A stretch of 64,000 bases of DNA, from assembly GCF_008271695.1 (NCBI RefSeq), contig NZ_VKKY01000001.1:2258808-2322807 (forward strand), written 5' to 3'. Shown here piece by piece: positions 15,969 to 24,725 of this stretch. The notes under the pieces were generated by a model. It was not told where the DNA came from. It worked only from the letters and a program-made list of their open reading frames with translations, and did no database searches. The translations under genes and the position numbers were made by a program. Origin of the DNA: Rufibacter hautae (GTDB lineage: Bacteria; Bacteroidota; Bacteroidia; Cytophagales; Hymenobacteraceae). How positions within the stretch are numbered: the first letter of the stretch is position 1; each line of letters opens with the position of its first letter.

Positions 15969-17303
15969 ATGGATGACCTTTTTGCCGCCCGGTCGCAGAT
16001 GGCGCTGTCGCTGGGTTTTCACATCATTTACGCCTGCATCGGCATGGTCATGCCGTTCTTCATGGCTGTTTCCCATTACCGCTACCTAACCACCCACCAG
16101 GATGTCTACAAACGCCTCACCAAAGCGTGGAGCAAGGGCGTAGCCATCTTTTTCGCCACAGGTGCCGTTTCGGGGACCATGCTGTCGTTTGAGTTGGGGT
16201 TGCTGTGGCCAAGGTTCATGGAGCACGCCGGACCAATCTTCGGGATGCCTTTCTCGCTAGAGGGGACGGCCTTCTTTATTGAAGCCATTGCGTTGGGCTT
16301 CTTCCTGTACGGCTGGGGTAGGTTCAATCCGTGGTTCCATTGGTTCACGGGCGTAGTAGTGGGAGTGAGCGGATTGGCTTCCGGGATTCTGGTGGTAGCT
16401 GCCAATGCTTGGATGAACAGTCCCGCCGGGTTTGACTACGTGAACGGGCAGTACCTGAACATTGATCCCATCAAAGCCATGTTCAACGATGCCTGGTTTT
16501 CGCAGGCCTTGCACATGACGTTGGCGGCTTTCACCGCAACGGGTTTTGCCGTAGCGGGCCTGCACGCGCTCATGATCCTGAAGAAGCACAATGTGGTCTT
16601 CCACGCCAAAGCATTCAAGATCGCCGCCATTTTTGGGGCGGTGGCGGCCATTCTGCAACCCATCTCCGGTGACATCTCCGCGAAAGACGTAGCCCAGCGG
16701 CAACCAGCGAAACTAGCTGCCATGGAAGCACATTTCCACACCGAGAAATCAGCGGCGCTGGTGCTGGGCGGTCTGCCCGATGAAGATGCCAGGCAGGTGA
16801 ACTATGCTATCAAAATACCCGGCATGCTCAGTTTCCTGGCGCATGGCAACTTTGAGCAGGAGGTGATAGGCTTAGACAAATTCCCGAAAGAAGACCAACC
16901 GCCGGTGCTGGTGACGCACATCGCGTTTCAGATCATGGTAGGATTAGGCTCGTTCCTGATGCTGGTGTCTTTGCTGTATCTGCTGGCGCTCTGGAAGAAA
17001 AAGAAATGGCTCTACAGTACCTGGCTGTTGCGACTGTTCGTGCTGGCCATTCCGCTGGGCTTTATCGCCATTGAGGCCGGTTGGACCGTGACCGAGGTAG
17101 GCCGCCAGCCCTGGATTCTCTATGGCATCATGCGTACCGCAGACGCCGTGACTCCTATGCCGGGCATCGCCTATTCCTTTTACCTGTTCACGGGGATTTA
17201 TCTGTCTCTGACGCTGGTGGTGGCCTATCTGCTGTACCGACAAATCAAATCGGTGCCTACGCTTTATGACATTACCCCCGAACCTGCGCACGCCACACAT
17301 TAA
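15969..17303 (+). CDS. cydA: Cytochrome bd ubiquinol oxidase subunit I
   Basis: A 444-aa polytopic subunit of the high-affinity terminal oxidase, which reduces O2 to water with quinol as donor. Haem ligands can be placed: H18 in LGFHIIYA (high-spin haem), H182 in SQALHMTLAA and M323 in FQIMVGLG (haem b558). Conserved blocks GWTVTEVGRQPW and SFELGLLWPRFMEHAG are present. At 444 residues it is shorter than E. coli CydA (522), consistent with the short Q-loop, CIO-type branch. cydB follows after 9 bp, so the two form an operon. Start: ATG 15969, giving MDDLFAARSQMALSLGFH as in homologues. Confidence 0.96.
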   Translation: MDDLFAARSQMALSLGFHIIYACIGMVMPFFMAVSHYRYLTTHQDVYKRLTKAWSKGVAIFFATGAVSGTMLSFELGLLWPRFMEHAGPIFGMPFSLEGTAFFIEAIALGFFLYGWGRFNPWFHWFTGVVVGVSGLASGILVVAANAWMNSPAGFDYVNGQYLNIDPIKAMFNDAWFSQALHMTLAAFTATGFAVAGLHALMILKKHNVVFHAKAFKIAAIFGAVAAILQPISGDISAKDVAQRQPAKLAAMEAHFHTEKSAALVLGGLPDEDARQVNYAIKIPGMLSFLAHGNFEQEVIGLDKFPKEDQPPVLVTHIAFQIMVGLGSFLMLVSLLYLLALWKKKKWLYSTWLLRLFVLAIPLGFIAIEAGWTVTEVGRQPWILYGIMRTADAVTPMPGIAYSFYLFTGIYLSLTLVVAYLLYRQIKSVPTLYDITPEPAHATH

Positions 17304-17312
17304 CCAGAAGCC

Positions 17313-18329
17313 ATGCTATACGTTGTCATCGCTTTTCTCTTCCTGGGTATTCTCCTGTACTTTCTGCTGGGCGGCGCCGATTTTGGGGCCGGTATCATAG
17401 AACTGTTCACCCACCGGCGCAACATCAGGAAAACCCGGACTACTATGTACCACGCCATCGGGCCTATCTGGGAAGCCAATCACATGTGGCTCATCATTGC
17501 CATCGTGATTTTGTTTGTGGGTTTTCCCAAGATTTACGCCACCATGTCGGTGTACCTGCATATTCCGTTGGTGCTGCTGCTCATTGGCATTATTGCGCGA
17601 GGCACGGCTTTCGTGTTTCGGCACTATGATGCGGTGGTAGATGAGATGCAGGTAGTCTACAACAACATCTTCGTGTACTCCAGCTTCCTGACGCCGTTAT
17701 TTCTGGGCATCATCGCCGGAAGTGCGGTGTCGGGGCATATTGATGTGCAGGCAGACAATTTCCTGGATGCGTACGTGTTCAGTTGGCTGCATTGGTTTTC
17801 GGTGGCGGTGGGGTTCTTCACGGTGGCGCTCTGCGGATTTCTGGCGGCCATCTACTTAATCGGCGAAGCCGAGGAGCAGGACCGCCGACGGTTTGTGGAG
17901 AAAGCCTTGATTCTGAACATCGTGGCCGTGGTGTGCGGCGCGTTGGTGTTTGTGGCGGCCCAGGTAGAAGGCGTTCCGCTTTTGGAGTGGCTTTTCGGGA
18001 ATGCGGTCTCGTTCACCGCCATTGTGCTGGCTACGCTGTCACTGGCGCTGCTGTGGTTCTTGCTGGGACGAGGACAGGGGAAGGTGCTGCGGGTGCTGGC
18101 TGGGTTTCAGGTGACCATGATTCTGCTGGCCATCGGGTGGGCCCATTTCCCCGATTTTATTTTACTGCGCGGCGGCGATCACCTGTCTTTGCTGGAGACC
18201 CAGGCACCGGCGGCTACCATCACGGCGTTGGGCTGGGCCCTGGTGCTGGGCAGCGTGTTTATCTTGCCCGCGCTTTTCTATCTGTTCTACAGTTTCCAGA
18301 CCAAACCCATCCATGATTACGAGGTGTAA
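17313..18329 (+). CDS. cydB: Cytochrome bd ubiquinol oxidase subunit II
   Basis: A 338-aa membrane partner of CydA with eight or nine transmembrane helices. Family landmarks: GGADFGAGIIELFTHRRN near the N-terminus, AIGPIWEANHMWLIIAIVIL, and FPKIYATMSVYLHIPLVLLL, followed by RGTAFVFRHYDAVVDEMQ. CydB scaffolds the haem-bearing subunit I. It is the last gene of the cydAB unit; a strong terminator lies 93 bp downstream. No cydX-like small subunit or cydCD exporter is visible in the window. Confidence 0.95.
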   Translation: MLYVVIAFLFLGILLYFLLGGADFGAGIIELFTHRRNIRKTRTTMYHAIGPIWEANHMWLIIAIVILFVGFPKIYATMSVYLHIPLVLLLIGIIARGTAFVFRHYDAVVDEMQVVYNNIFVYSSFLTPLFLGIIAGSAVSGHIDVQADNFLDAYVFSWLHWFSVAVGFFTVALCGFLAAIYLIGEAEEQDRRRFVEKALILNIVAVVCGALVFVAAQVEGVPLLEWLFGNAVSFTAIVLATLSLALLWFLLGRGQGKVLRVLAGFQVTMILLAIGWAHFPDFILLRGGDHLSLLETQAPAATITALGWALVLGSVFILPALFYLFYSFQTKPIHDYEV

Positions 18330-18363
18330 GCTGCCTGTTCGTATCCAATGAGGCCAAGGGGGG

Positions 18364-18400
18364 GTTCTGCGCCAATTTTCCAAAAACACCCTTAAAGCAG
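18364..18400. repeat. Dispersed intergenic palindrome, copy 8
   Basis: GTTCTGCGCCAATTTTCC then AAAAACACCCTTAAAGC between cydB and its terminator; degenerate. Confidence 0.4.
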
Positions 18401-18421
18401 GGACGATAAAGGTATCAAATG

Positions 18422-18466
18422 AAGCGGCCCGATTGGTATTGTTCTACCAATCGGGCCGCTTTTCTA
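18422..18466 (+). terminator. Terminator, likely bidirectional
   Basis: Arms of 17 bp, AAGCGGCCCGATTGGTA (18422-18438) with 18445-18461, loop TTGTTC, then TTCTATTT. It serves cydAB and, on the other strand, the SEC14-like gene. Confidence 0.9.
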
Positions 18467-18484
18467 TTTATTAGATCAGATGCG

Positions 18485-18919
18485 TTACTTGACCACTTCC
18501 ACCAACTGGCATTTTTTGAGCCAATGCAAGGCTTCGGTTTCTGAGGTGAAGCCTTCAAAATCGGCGCCTGATCCGTACCAAGGCAGGGCTCGCATCTGCG
18601 TAGCCGAGGACTTGGTCTCAAGGTCATTGGCGTGAGCCGGAGAAACCAGGTAAGCCACATGGGTAATATGCCCCAGTTGGCCGTGCAAGGCCGGGAAGTA
18701 GGTTTCACGCAACCAGTCAACGTCTTCCTTGGAGAGAGGGCCCCGGCTTCTGATATCAAACAGCCAGTAACGGGCTTGCGTATCTTTGGCTAACTCCAAA
18801 ACCTGCTGGTACACTTCCCGGGCTGTGAAGGCGTACACCGGCTGTGGCCAGCGCAGAATCAACACATCCAGGTCTGGACGGTAGGTCAACGCAATGGCAT
18901 CTAGAAATAATGGAGACAT
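18485..18919 (-). CDS. SEC14/STAS-like small protein
   Basis: A 144-aa soluble protein with a beta-alpha fold: DVLILRWPQPVYAFTAREVY, ARYWLFDIRSRGPLSKEDVD, WLRETYFPALHGQLGHITHV, AYLVSPAHANDL and a final GFTSETEALHWLKKC. The order 'D-R/N...W......P.........A.L.SP.........F....A..WL' is that of STAS/SEC14-like proteins common in Hymenobacteraceae and relatives. A parallel gene is at 54.9 kb and a broken one at 9.9 kb. No role has been shown. It is divergent from the MFS gene. Confidence 0.65.
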   Translation of the reverse strand: MSPLFLDAIALTYRPDLDVLILRWPQPVYAFTAREVYQQVLELAKDTQARYWLFDIRSRGPLSKEDVDWLRETYFPALHGQLGHITHVAYLVSPAHANDLETKSSATQMRALPWYGSGADFEGFTSETEALHWLKKCQLVEVVK

Positions 18920-19076
18920 AGGGAAACGCTTATTTACAGTAAACTTACAACATTACACACAATCATAGCCATTTTCAAGCCAAATAGGTGGTAAGCTTTT
19001 GAATATAGTCAACAGCTATATTTGGTTCAGCGTTCATTCTTAAGGCGTAATAACCGTAATCCATTGAAAAATGCAA

Positions 19077-19084
19077 TACCTTTG
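19077..19084 (+). promoter_or_regulatory. -7 box for the MFS gene
   Basis: TACCTTTG, an exact TAnnTTTG match, 20 bp upstream of the GTG start. The -33 element is not obvious. Confidence 0.55.
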
Positions 19085-19104
19085 AATTCCCTATTTCCTG
19101 ACTT

Positions 19105-20364
19105 GTGACAACACCTACCCCCAACCAAGAGGAGCGGCATGATCCGTACGCCGTGCTCCGGATTCCTGAATTCAGACTTTTCGTTTCTGCCCGCTTCTGC
19201 ATTACCCTGGCCATGCAAATACAGGCCGTGGTAGTGGGTTGGCAGATCTACGACATCACCAAAGACCCCTTTTCGCTGGGACTGATCGGGCTAGTGGAGG
19301 CGATTCCGTCTATCACGGTGGCACTGTACGCAGGGCACGTGGCGGACATCATTCCACGCAAGCGCATTATCATTACCGTCCTGAGTGTGCTGCTTTTCTG
19401 TTCGTTGGCGCTTTTGTTCTACACCCTGGATGTTGGTAAAATCCTGCACGCCTTTGGTACGCTGCCCATCTACTCGGTGATTTTCCTGAGCGGCATCGCA
19501 CGCGGATTCATGGGGCCGGCCGTGTTTGCCTTCATGCCGCAAATGCTGCCAGACCGTAAAATGTATGCCAATGCTATTACCTGGAGTAGTACCACCTGGC
19601 AGGCAGGCTCGGTGGCGGGTCCGGCCATTGGGGGCTTGGTGTATGCTTTTGGCGGTGTGACGGCGGCCTTTGGGGTAGATGCCTCGCTGGTGCTGCTGTC
19701 GCTTTTACTGTACACGTTCATCGCTGCCCGGCCCTTGCCGGTGAGCGAAGGTCCGAAACTCAAGATCAAGGAAAGCCTGCAGACCGGCCTCAAGTTCGTG
19801 TTCGGGAACCAGATCATCTTGAGTGCGCTGGCCTTGGATATGTTCGCGGTGCTCTTCGGCGGAGCCGTGATTCTGTTGCCGGTATTCGCCTCGGATATCC
19901 TTAAGATCGGACCGCAGGGCTTGGGCTTGCTGCGTTCGGCGCCAGCTATTGGCTCTGTGACCATGGCGTTGTTCATGGCCTATCGGCCGATTACCTTCAA
20001 CGCTGGGAAGAAAATGCTGTGGGCAGTGGCCGGGTTCGGGGCGTGCATCATTGTGTTTGGCTTATCTAAGTTGTTCTGGCTCTCGTTTGGGATGCTGCTG
20101 CTGAGCGGCGTGCTGGACAGCGTCTCGGTGATCATCCGGTCTACCCTGATCCATACGCTTACGCCCGAGCACATGAAAGGCCGCGTCTCCAGCGTGAACA
20201 ACATCTTTGTGGGCTCCAGCAACGAGATCGGGTCTTTTGAATCGGGTTTGGCCGCCAAACTGCTGGGCGTGGTCCCGTCGGTGGTATTCGGGGGCACCAT
20301 GACCATTCTCATCGTCGCCTTTACCGCCTGGAAAGCCGATAAGCTGCGCAAATTAAGTCTGTAG
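19105..20364 (+). CDS. MFS transporter, enterobactin-exporter-like (MFS_3)
   Basis: A 419-aa permease with 12 predicted membrane helices. The first helix pair carries FRLFVSARFCITLAMQIQAV and VVGWQIYDITKDPFSLGLIG, and the loop 2-3 signature appears as GHVADIIPRKR. The second half repeats the fold (ILSALALDMFAVLFGGAVIL; LLRSAPAIGSVTMAL). This is the MFS_3/EntS-like drug or siderophore exporter group; the substrate cannot be deduced. The start is GTG at 19105, supported by the -7 box just upstream and by homologues starting near HDPYAVLRIPEFRLF. No siderophore genes are nearby. Confidence 0.85.
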   Translation: MTTPTPNQEERHDPYAVLRIPEFRLFVSARFCITLAMQIQAVVVGWQIYDITKDPFSLGLIGLVEAIPSITVALYAGHVADIIPRKRIIITVLSVLLFCSLALLFYTLDVGKILHAFGTLPIYSVIFLSGIARGFMGPAVFAFMPQMLPDRKMYANAITWSSTTWQAGSVAGPAIGGLVYAFGGVTAAFGVDASLVLLSLLLYTFIAARPLPVSEGPKLKIKESLQTGLKFVFGNQIILSALALDMFAVLFGGAVILLPVFASDILKIGPQGLGLLRSAPAIGSVTMALFMAYRPITFNAGKKMLWAVAGFGACIIVFGLSKLFWLSFGMLLLSGVLDSVSVIIRSTLIHTLTPEHMKGRVSSVNNIFVGSSNEIGSFESGLAAKLLGVVPSVVFGGTMTILIVAFTAWKADKLRKLSL

Positions 20365-20391
20365 AGACCAAGCGCCACCTGGTCTCTTTTC

Positions 20392-20432
20392 CGCATTTTA
20401 AACCCGTTTTTACAGAAACAGCCTAAAAACAG
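20392..20432. repeat. Dispersed intergenic palindrome, copy 9
   Basis: CATTTTAAACCCGTTTTT and ACAGAAACAGCCTAAAAAC, sitting between the MFS stop and the terminator; its right arm runs into the hairpin. Confidence 0.6.
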
Positions 20433-20470
20433 CGAGGCCCGCCAGAAAAGATCTGGCGGGCCTCGCTGTT
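20428..20470. terminator. Bidirectional terminator
   Basis: A 19-bp perfect stem (20428-20446 with 20452-20470), arm AACAGCGAGGCCCGCCAGA, loop AAAGA. It separates the MFS gene (+) from the converging bTHX gene (-). Confidence 0.88.
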
Positions 20471-20482
20471 AGCAGCAAGAAC

Positions 20483-20611
20483 TTAGGCCTTGCCGGCTAC
20501 GGTGAGCTTAGCGGCTTTGGTGGCCTCATTTTTAGGTTTTTGAGGGCGGCTGTTGCCGTAAGAACCTTGGCTGATCTTGCCCTTTTTGCTTTTTTTATCT
20601 CCTTTTCCCAT
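20483..20611 (-). CDS. 30S ribosomal protein bTHX
   Basis: A 42-aa basic protein reading MGKGDKKSKKGKISQGSYGN then SRPQKPKNEA. The MGKGDKKxxKGKIxxGSYGxxRP pattern is that of the bTHX (Thx) family, first seen in the Thermus 30S subunit, where it fits in a cavity of the 16S head and stabilises it. Length is slightly longer than many homologues, with an extra Ala/Lys-rich tail (TKAAKLTVAGKA). It is monocistronic, and ends 13 bp from a strong bidirectional terminator. Confidence 0.9.
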   Translation of the reverse strand: MGKGDKKSKKGKISQGSYGNSRPQKPKNEATKAAKLTVAGKA

Positions 20612-20718
20612 GGTGAATGTAGTTGGTTAGATTGAAACATTGGGTAACAAGTTCTCTTGTGCGAGAGTCAGGAAGAGAAAGTTACAAAGTCTGCGAAATA
20701 AGCGCAAGTTTCTTTCTG

Positions 20719-20757
20719 CGTTTCGGGCCTGGTTCTCAGAAAGTAACCTTAAAACGG
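20719..20757. repeat. Dispersed intergenic palindrome, copy 10
   Basis: CGTTTCGGGCCTGGTTCTC on the left, TAACCTTAAAACGG on the right, upstream of uvrA. Outer arms pair well. Confidence 0.7.
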
Positions 20758-20795
20758 AATCCGCGGGTACCCTTCTAAAAACCAATGCGTATGCC

Positions 20796-20803
20796 TACCT
20801 TTG
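20796..20803 (+). promoter_or_regulatory. -7 box, probable uvrA promoter
   Basis: TACCTTTG followed by CGG, 86 bp upstream of the uvrA ATG. No good TTG is present 19-21 bp upstream. Confidence 0.5.
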
Positions 20804-20888
20804 CGGCTTGGCCTTGCGCTCATTTAATAACACGGGTAAACAGAATTATTCTGCCCCGGTTGTTGTTCTAGAGAGGCTATAATTCCAT

Positions 20889-23705
20889 ATGACAGAAGAT
20901 CTCATCCAACAAGATACCGAATTAGACGCGCTGGACGCCCGCGAGCACATCATCATCAAACGGGCCCGCGTCCATAACTTAAAGAACCTGAGCGTGGCCC
21001 TTCCGCGCAACCAGTTCATTGTGGTCACCGGCCTTTCCGGTTCCGGTAAATCATCTTTAGCCTTTGACACGCTCTACGCCGAGGGGCAGCGCATGTACGT
21101 GGAGAGCTTGAGCTCCTACGCCCGCCAGTTCCTGGGCCGCATGGACAAGCCCGACGTGGATTACATCCGCGGCATCAGTCCGGCCATCGCCATTGAGCAG
21201 AAGGTGAGCATCCGGAACAACCGCTCCACTGTGGGCACCAGCACCGAGATTTATGATTACCTCAAGCTGCTGTACGCCCGCATTGGCAAAACCATTTCTC
21301 CCGTTTCGGGGCAGGAAGTGAAAAAAGACACCGTCTCCAGTGTAGTTGATTTCCTGATGACCCTGGAAGACGGAACCCGCATCATGATCCTGGCGCCGCT
21401 GCAGCAAAGCAAAGACCGCAAGCTTAGTAAAGAACTGGACTTGCTCCTGCAGAAAGGTTATTCCCGCGTGCTCTATAACGGCGAGGTCTCTTTCATTGAG
21501 GAACTCATCGCCGAAGGCCAGAAAGAGCCCAAAGGCGCGGTGTCCATCCTGATTGACCGCGCCGTGATCAAGCAGGGCGAGGAAGACGAAAGCCTGCAGA
21601 TGCGCCTGGCAGACTCGGTGCAGACCGCTTTCTATGAAGGCCATGATGAGTGCCACATCCAGATCGGCGAAGAGACCCGCGTGTTCTCCAACCGCTTTGA
21701 GTTGGATGGCATGGTGTTCGAGGAGCCTAACGTGAACTTCTTCTCTTTCAATAACCCGTACGGCGCCTGCCAGACCTGCGAAGGCTGGGGCAGCGTGCTG
21801 GGCATTGACCCCGACCTGGTCATCCCAGACAAAAGCCTGACGGTGTACGAAGGGGCCATTGCGCCGTGGCGCACTGAGAAACAGAACGAGTGGCTGCAGC
21901 CTTTGCTCAAGAACGGCGTGCGCTTCGATTTTCCGATTCACCGCCCCTACAACGAACTCACCGAAGAAGAGCAGGAATTGCTCTGGACGGGTAACAAATA
22001 CTTCGGTGGCCTCACCGATTTCTTTAAGCACATCTCGGCGCAGACGCATAAAATCCAGTACCGCGTGCTCTTGTCTCGCTACCGCGGCCGCACTGCTTGC
22101 CCGGACTGCAAAGGCTCGCGCCTGCGGAAAGATGCCAGTTACGTGAAAGTAGACGGAAAAAGCATCACCGACCTGGTGCTCATGCCCGTGACCAAAACGC
22201 TGGACTTCTTCCATAACCTGAACCTAAGCGAGCATGACATGGCCGTGGCCGACCGTCTGGTGACCGAGGTGACGAACCGTCTGAGCTACCTGACGCGTGT
22301 AGGCCTGGGCTATTTGACCTTGAACCGCTTGTCCAATACATTATCTGGTGGCGAAAGCCAGCGCATCAACCTGGCAACTTCTCTTGGCAGCGCACTGGTG
22401 GGCTCTATGTACATCCTGGATGAGCCTAGTATCGGGCTGCACCCCAAAGACGCTGACCAATTGATTGGCGTACTGCGCACTTTGCAGCAGATGGGCAATA
22501 CCGTGATTGTGGTGGAGCACGAAGAGGGCATGATGGAAGTCGCGGATCAGGTCTTGGACATTGGTCCGGAAGCTGGTTCCGGTGGTGGAAACCTCATGTT
22601 TCAGGGTACTTTTGACGAACTCCTGAAAAGCGATACCTATACCGGTCGTTACCTGAGTGGCCGCATGGAAGTGCCGGTGCCTGCCCAGCGCAGACCATGG
22701 CGCAACTGCGTGGAAGTACACGGCGCCCGCGAGAACAACCTCAAGAATGTATCGGCGAAATTTCCATTGGATGTCATGACGGTGGTGACGGGCGTGAGTG
22801 GTTCCGGTAAATCTACCTTGGTGAAGAAGATTCTGGCCCCGTCGCTGATCAAAGCCCTGGGCGGCCATGCCGATGCTACGGGTAAATTCGATAAGTTAAC
22901 CGGCGACATCAACAAGGTGGCCCACGTGGAGTTTGTGGACCAGAATCCCATTGGGAAGTCGTCGCGCTCTAACCCGGTGACGTACGTGAAAGCCTACGAT
23001 GCCATCAGAACCATGTACGCCGATCAGCCACTGGCGAAAGCCCGTGGGTTCAAGCCATCGCACTTCTCCTTCAATATTGAAGGCGGCCGCTGCGAAGTGT
23101 GCCAGGGCGAAGGCCAGGTGAAGATTGAGATGCAGTTCATGGCGGATATCTATCTGACCTGTGAGGCCTGCGGCGGACAGAAGTTTAAACAGGACATCCT
23201 GGACATTCAGTACCACGAGAAAAATATCTCCGAAGTGCTGGACATGACCATTGACGACAGCTTGATTTTCTTCAAAGACCAACCGAAAATATTGGAGAAA
23301 CTGAAGCCGCTGCAAGATGTGGGCTTAGGCTACATCCGGTTGGGGCAGTCCAGCAACACCTTATCGGGAGGGGAGGCGCAGCGCGTGAAACTAGCCTCTT
23401 TCCTGACCAAAGGCGCTACCCCGCACAACGGCAACATCCTGTTCATCTTCGATGAGCCTAGCACCGGTCTCCACTTCCATGACATCAGCAAGCTGTTAAC
23501 GGCCCTGAATGCCCTAGTGGAAAACGGCAACACCGTGCTGGTCATCGAGCACAACATGGACATCATCAAATGCGCCGACTGGATTATTGACCTCGGCCCT
23601 GAAGGAGGTACCAACGGCGGTCACTTACTGTTTGAAGGTACCCCAGAAGATTTGGTGAAGCAGGAAGACAACCACACTGGCAAGTATCTGAAGCCGAAGT
23701 TATAA
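20889..23705 (+). CDS. uvrA: Excinuclease ABC subunit A
   Basis: A 938-aa damage-recognition ATPase of nucleotide excision repair. It has two ABC modules: Walker A GLSGSGKSSLAF near residue 48 and GVSGSGKSTLVKKIL near 640, signature LSGGESQRINLA and LSGGEAQRVKLA, and Walker B ILDEPSIGLH and IFDEPSTGLHF. Zinc sites are intact, with CPDCKGSRL in the first half and CEVCQGEGQ...CEACGGQKF in the second. Length equals the E. coli protein (940). The start ATG 20889 gives a short acidic leader before HIIIKRARVHNLKNL. It is a single gene with its own promoter; uvrB and uvrC are not in the window. Confidence 0.97.
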   Translation: MTEDLIQQDTELDALDAREHIIIKRARVHNLKNLSVALPRNQFIVVTGLSGSGKSSLAFDTLYAEGQRMYVESLSSYARQFLGRMDKPDVDYIRGISPAIAIEQKVSIRNNRSTVGTSTEIYDYLKLLYARIGKTISPVSGQEVKKDTVSSVVDFLMTLEDGTRIMILAPLQQSKDRKLSKELDLLLQKGYSRVLYNGEVSFIEELIAEGQKEPKGAVSILIDRAVIKQGEEDESLQMRLADSVQTAFYEGHDECHIQIGEETRVFSNRFELDGMVFEEPNVNFFSFNNPYGACQTCEGWGSVLGIDPDLVIPDKSLTVYEGAIAPWRTEKQNEWLQPLLKNGVRFDFPIHRPYNELTEEEQELLWTGNKYFGGLTDFFKHISAQTHKIQYRVLLSRYRGRTACPDCKGSRLRKDASYVKVDGKSITDLVLMPVTKTLDFFHNLNLSEHDMAVADRLVTEVTNRLSYLTRVGLGYLTLNRLSNTLSGGESQRINLATSLGSALVGSMYILDEPSIGLHPKDADQLIGVLRTLQQMGNTVIVVEHEEGMMEVADQVLDIGPEAGSGGGNLMFQGTFDELLKSDTYTGRYLSGRMEVPVPAQRRPWRNCVEVHGARENNLKNVSAKFPLDVMTVVTGVSGSGKSTLVKKILAPSLIKALGGHADATGKFDKLTGDINKVAHVEFVDQNPIGKSSRSNPVTYVKAYDAIRTMYADQPLAKARGFKPSHFSFNIEGGRCEVCQGEGQVKIEMQFMADIYLTCEACGGQKFKQDILDIQYHEKNISEVLDMTIDDSLIFFKDQPKILEKLKPLQDVGLGYIRLGQSSNTLSGGEAQRVKLASFLTKGATPHNGNILFIFDEPSTGLHFHDISKLLTALNALVENGNTVLVIEHNMDIIKCADWIIDLGPEGGTNGGHLLFEGTPEDLVKQEDNHTGKYLKPKL

Positions 23706-23708
23706 ACC

Positions 23709-23747
23709 TGTTTAGCGGCTGTTCTTGAAGAAAAGGTTTTAAAACGG
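23709..23747. repeat. Dispersed intergenic palindrome, copy 11
   Basis: TGTTTAGCGGCTGTTCTTG and GGTTTTAAAACGG, starting 4 bp after the uvrA stop; inner arm degenerate. Confidence 0.6.
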
Positions 23748-23760
23748 TAGCCATTGATAC

Positions 23761-23797
23761 AGACCTGTGAAGTTCTCAAAACTTCACAGGTCTTTTT
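23761..23797 (+). terminator. uvrA terminator
   Basis: AGACCTGTGAAGTT (23761-23774), loop CTCA, perfect complement to 23792, then TTTTTAT. Confidence 0.92.
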
Positions 23798-23816
23798 TAT
23801 TGCTGGCGTTCCAAAG

Positions 23817-23889
23817 GTAGGGGCAATCCCTTGTGGTTGCCCTTTCACGTTTGCTACCTTAAATGGCAACCACAAGGGATTGCCCCTAC
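23817..23889. repeat. 25-bp perfect inverted repeat, MITE/REP-like
   Basis: Arms 23817-23841 and 23865-23889 are exact reverse complements; the arm starts GTAGGGGCAATCCCTTG. The loop is 23 nt. No target duplication is visible. It lies between the uvrA terminator and the YiiX-like gene. Elements with a GTAGGGGC...GCCCCTAC skeleton are known as dispersed repeats in many bacteria. Confidence 0.85.
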
Positions 23890-23930
23890 AGTGACTGTTT
23901 TGAAAAAAAATATTTCTATTACCTTGTGGT

Positions 23931-24626
23931 ATGAAACTCCGCTCAAAAATTCTACTGGCGTTATGGGTACTTCTTCCTTTGGTAACAGCTGGTTACTTTC
24001 TGGAAAAACGTTACGGGAAACCCAGCCCTGAAGAATACCAGGAGAGAGCGGCGGAACGGGTGCGGGAACTATCTGCTTCCAAGGAACTGCAGAACGGCGA
24101 TCTCATTTTCCACACCTCACGCTCGGCGCAGAGCCAGGCCATTCAGGTGGCCACGAAATCAAAGTACAGCCACTGCGGCATTGTGTACCAGGAAGGCGGA
24201 AACTACTTTGTCTATGAAGCCGTGCAGCCGGTTTCTACCACGCCTTTGGCCAAATGGATTGCCCGCGGCGAGGGCGGCCATTTTGTGGTCAAGCGTTTGA
24301 AGAAGGCAGATGAGGTGCTCACGCCATCGGTGTTGGCCAAAATGAAGCAGGAGGGGCAGAAACTGGCCGGAAAAGACTATGACCTCACCTTTGAGTGGTC
24401 TGATGACAAAATCTACTGCTCAGAGCTTATCTGGAAAGTCTATCAGCGGGCCGCCGGCATAGAGATAGGCAAACTGGAGAAACTCAAAGACTTTGACCTA
24501 AGTGCCAAACCGGTGCAGGCCAAGATGCGCGAACGCTACGGCCGTAACATTCCGTATGAAGAAAATGTGATCTCGCCGGCCAGTATGTTTGCCTCTGATT
24601 TGTTGGTGACGGTAGTGGAGAAGTGA
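23931..24626 (+). CDS. YiiX/YebB-like cysteine hydrolase (permuted NlpC/P60)
   Basis: A 231-aa protein with an N-terminal signal anchor (LRSKILLALWVLLPLVTAGY). The domain begins at LQNGDLIFHTSRSAQSQAIQ. The catalytic His is in KYSHCGIVY and the catalytic Cys in DKIYCSELIWKVY, the reversed order that marks the permuted papain-like (YiiX, NlpC/P60 group) amidases. Proteins of this group cut cell-wall peptides or acyl bonds; the substrate is unknown here. A near-consensus -7 box (TACCTTGT, 23920-23927) lies so close to the ATG that the transcript would have almost no leader. Confidence 0.85.
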   Translation: MKLRSKILLALWVLLPLVTAGYFLEKRYGKPSPEEYQERAAERVRELSASKELQNGDLIFHTSRSAQSQAIQVATKSKYSHCGIVYQEGGNYFVYEAVQPVSTTPLAKWIARGEGGHFVVKRLKKADEVLTPSVLAKMKQEGQKLAGKDYDLTFEWSDDKIYCSELIWKVYQRAAGIEIGKLEKLKDFDLSAKPVQAKMRERYGRNIPYEENVISPASMFASDLLVTVVEK

Positions 24627-24725
24627 AGGAAGGTCAGAACAATTCTTAATGGCAATGGTTCACTATATTGTCCCCGCATCGTATAGCTGCCTTTGCGTCA
24701 TCACTCTTATCAAGCTCACCCAAGA

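Noticed and set aside
17783..18316. A 177-aa plus-strand frame within cydB
   Set aside because: Gly/Arg-rich out-of-frame reading of a well-conserved cydB.
18975..19214. A 79-aa minus-strand frame overlapping the MFS start
   Set aside because: It overlaps the MFS -7 box and first codons, and has no recognisable sequence.
21057..22214. A 385-aa minus-strand frame within uvrA
   Set aside because: It lies wholly inside a perfectly conserved uvrA. Its His/Val/Ala-rich sequence is the usual antisense shadow of GC-rich coding DNA.
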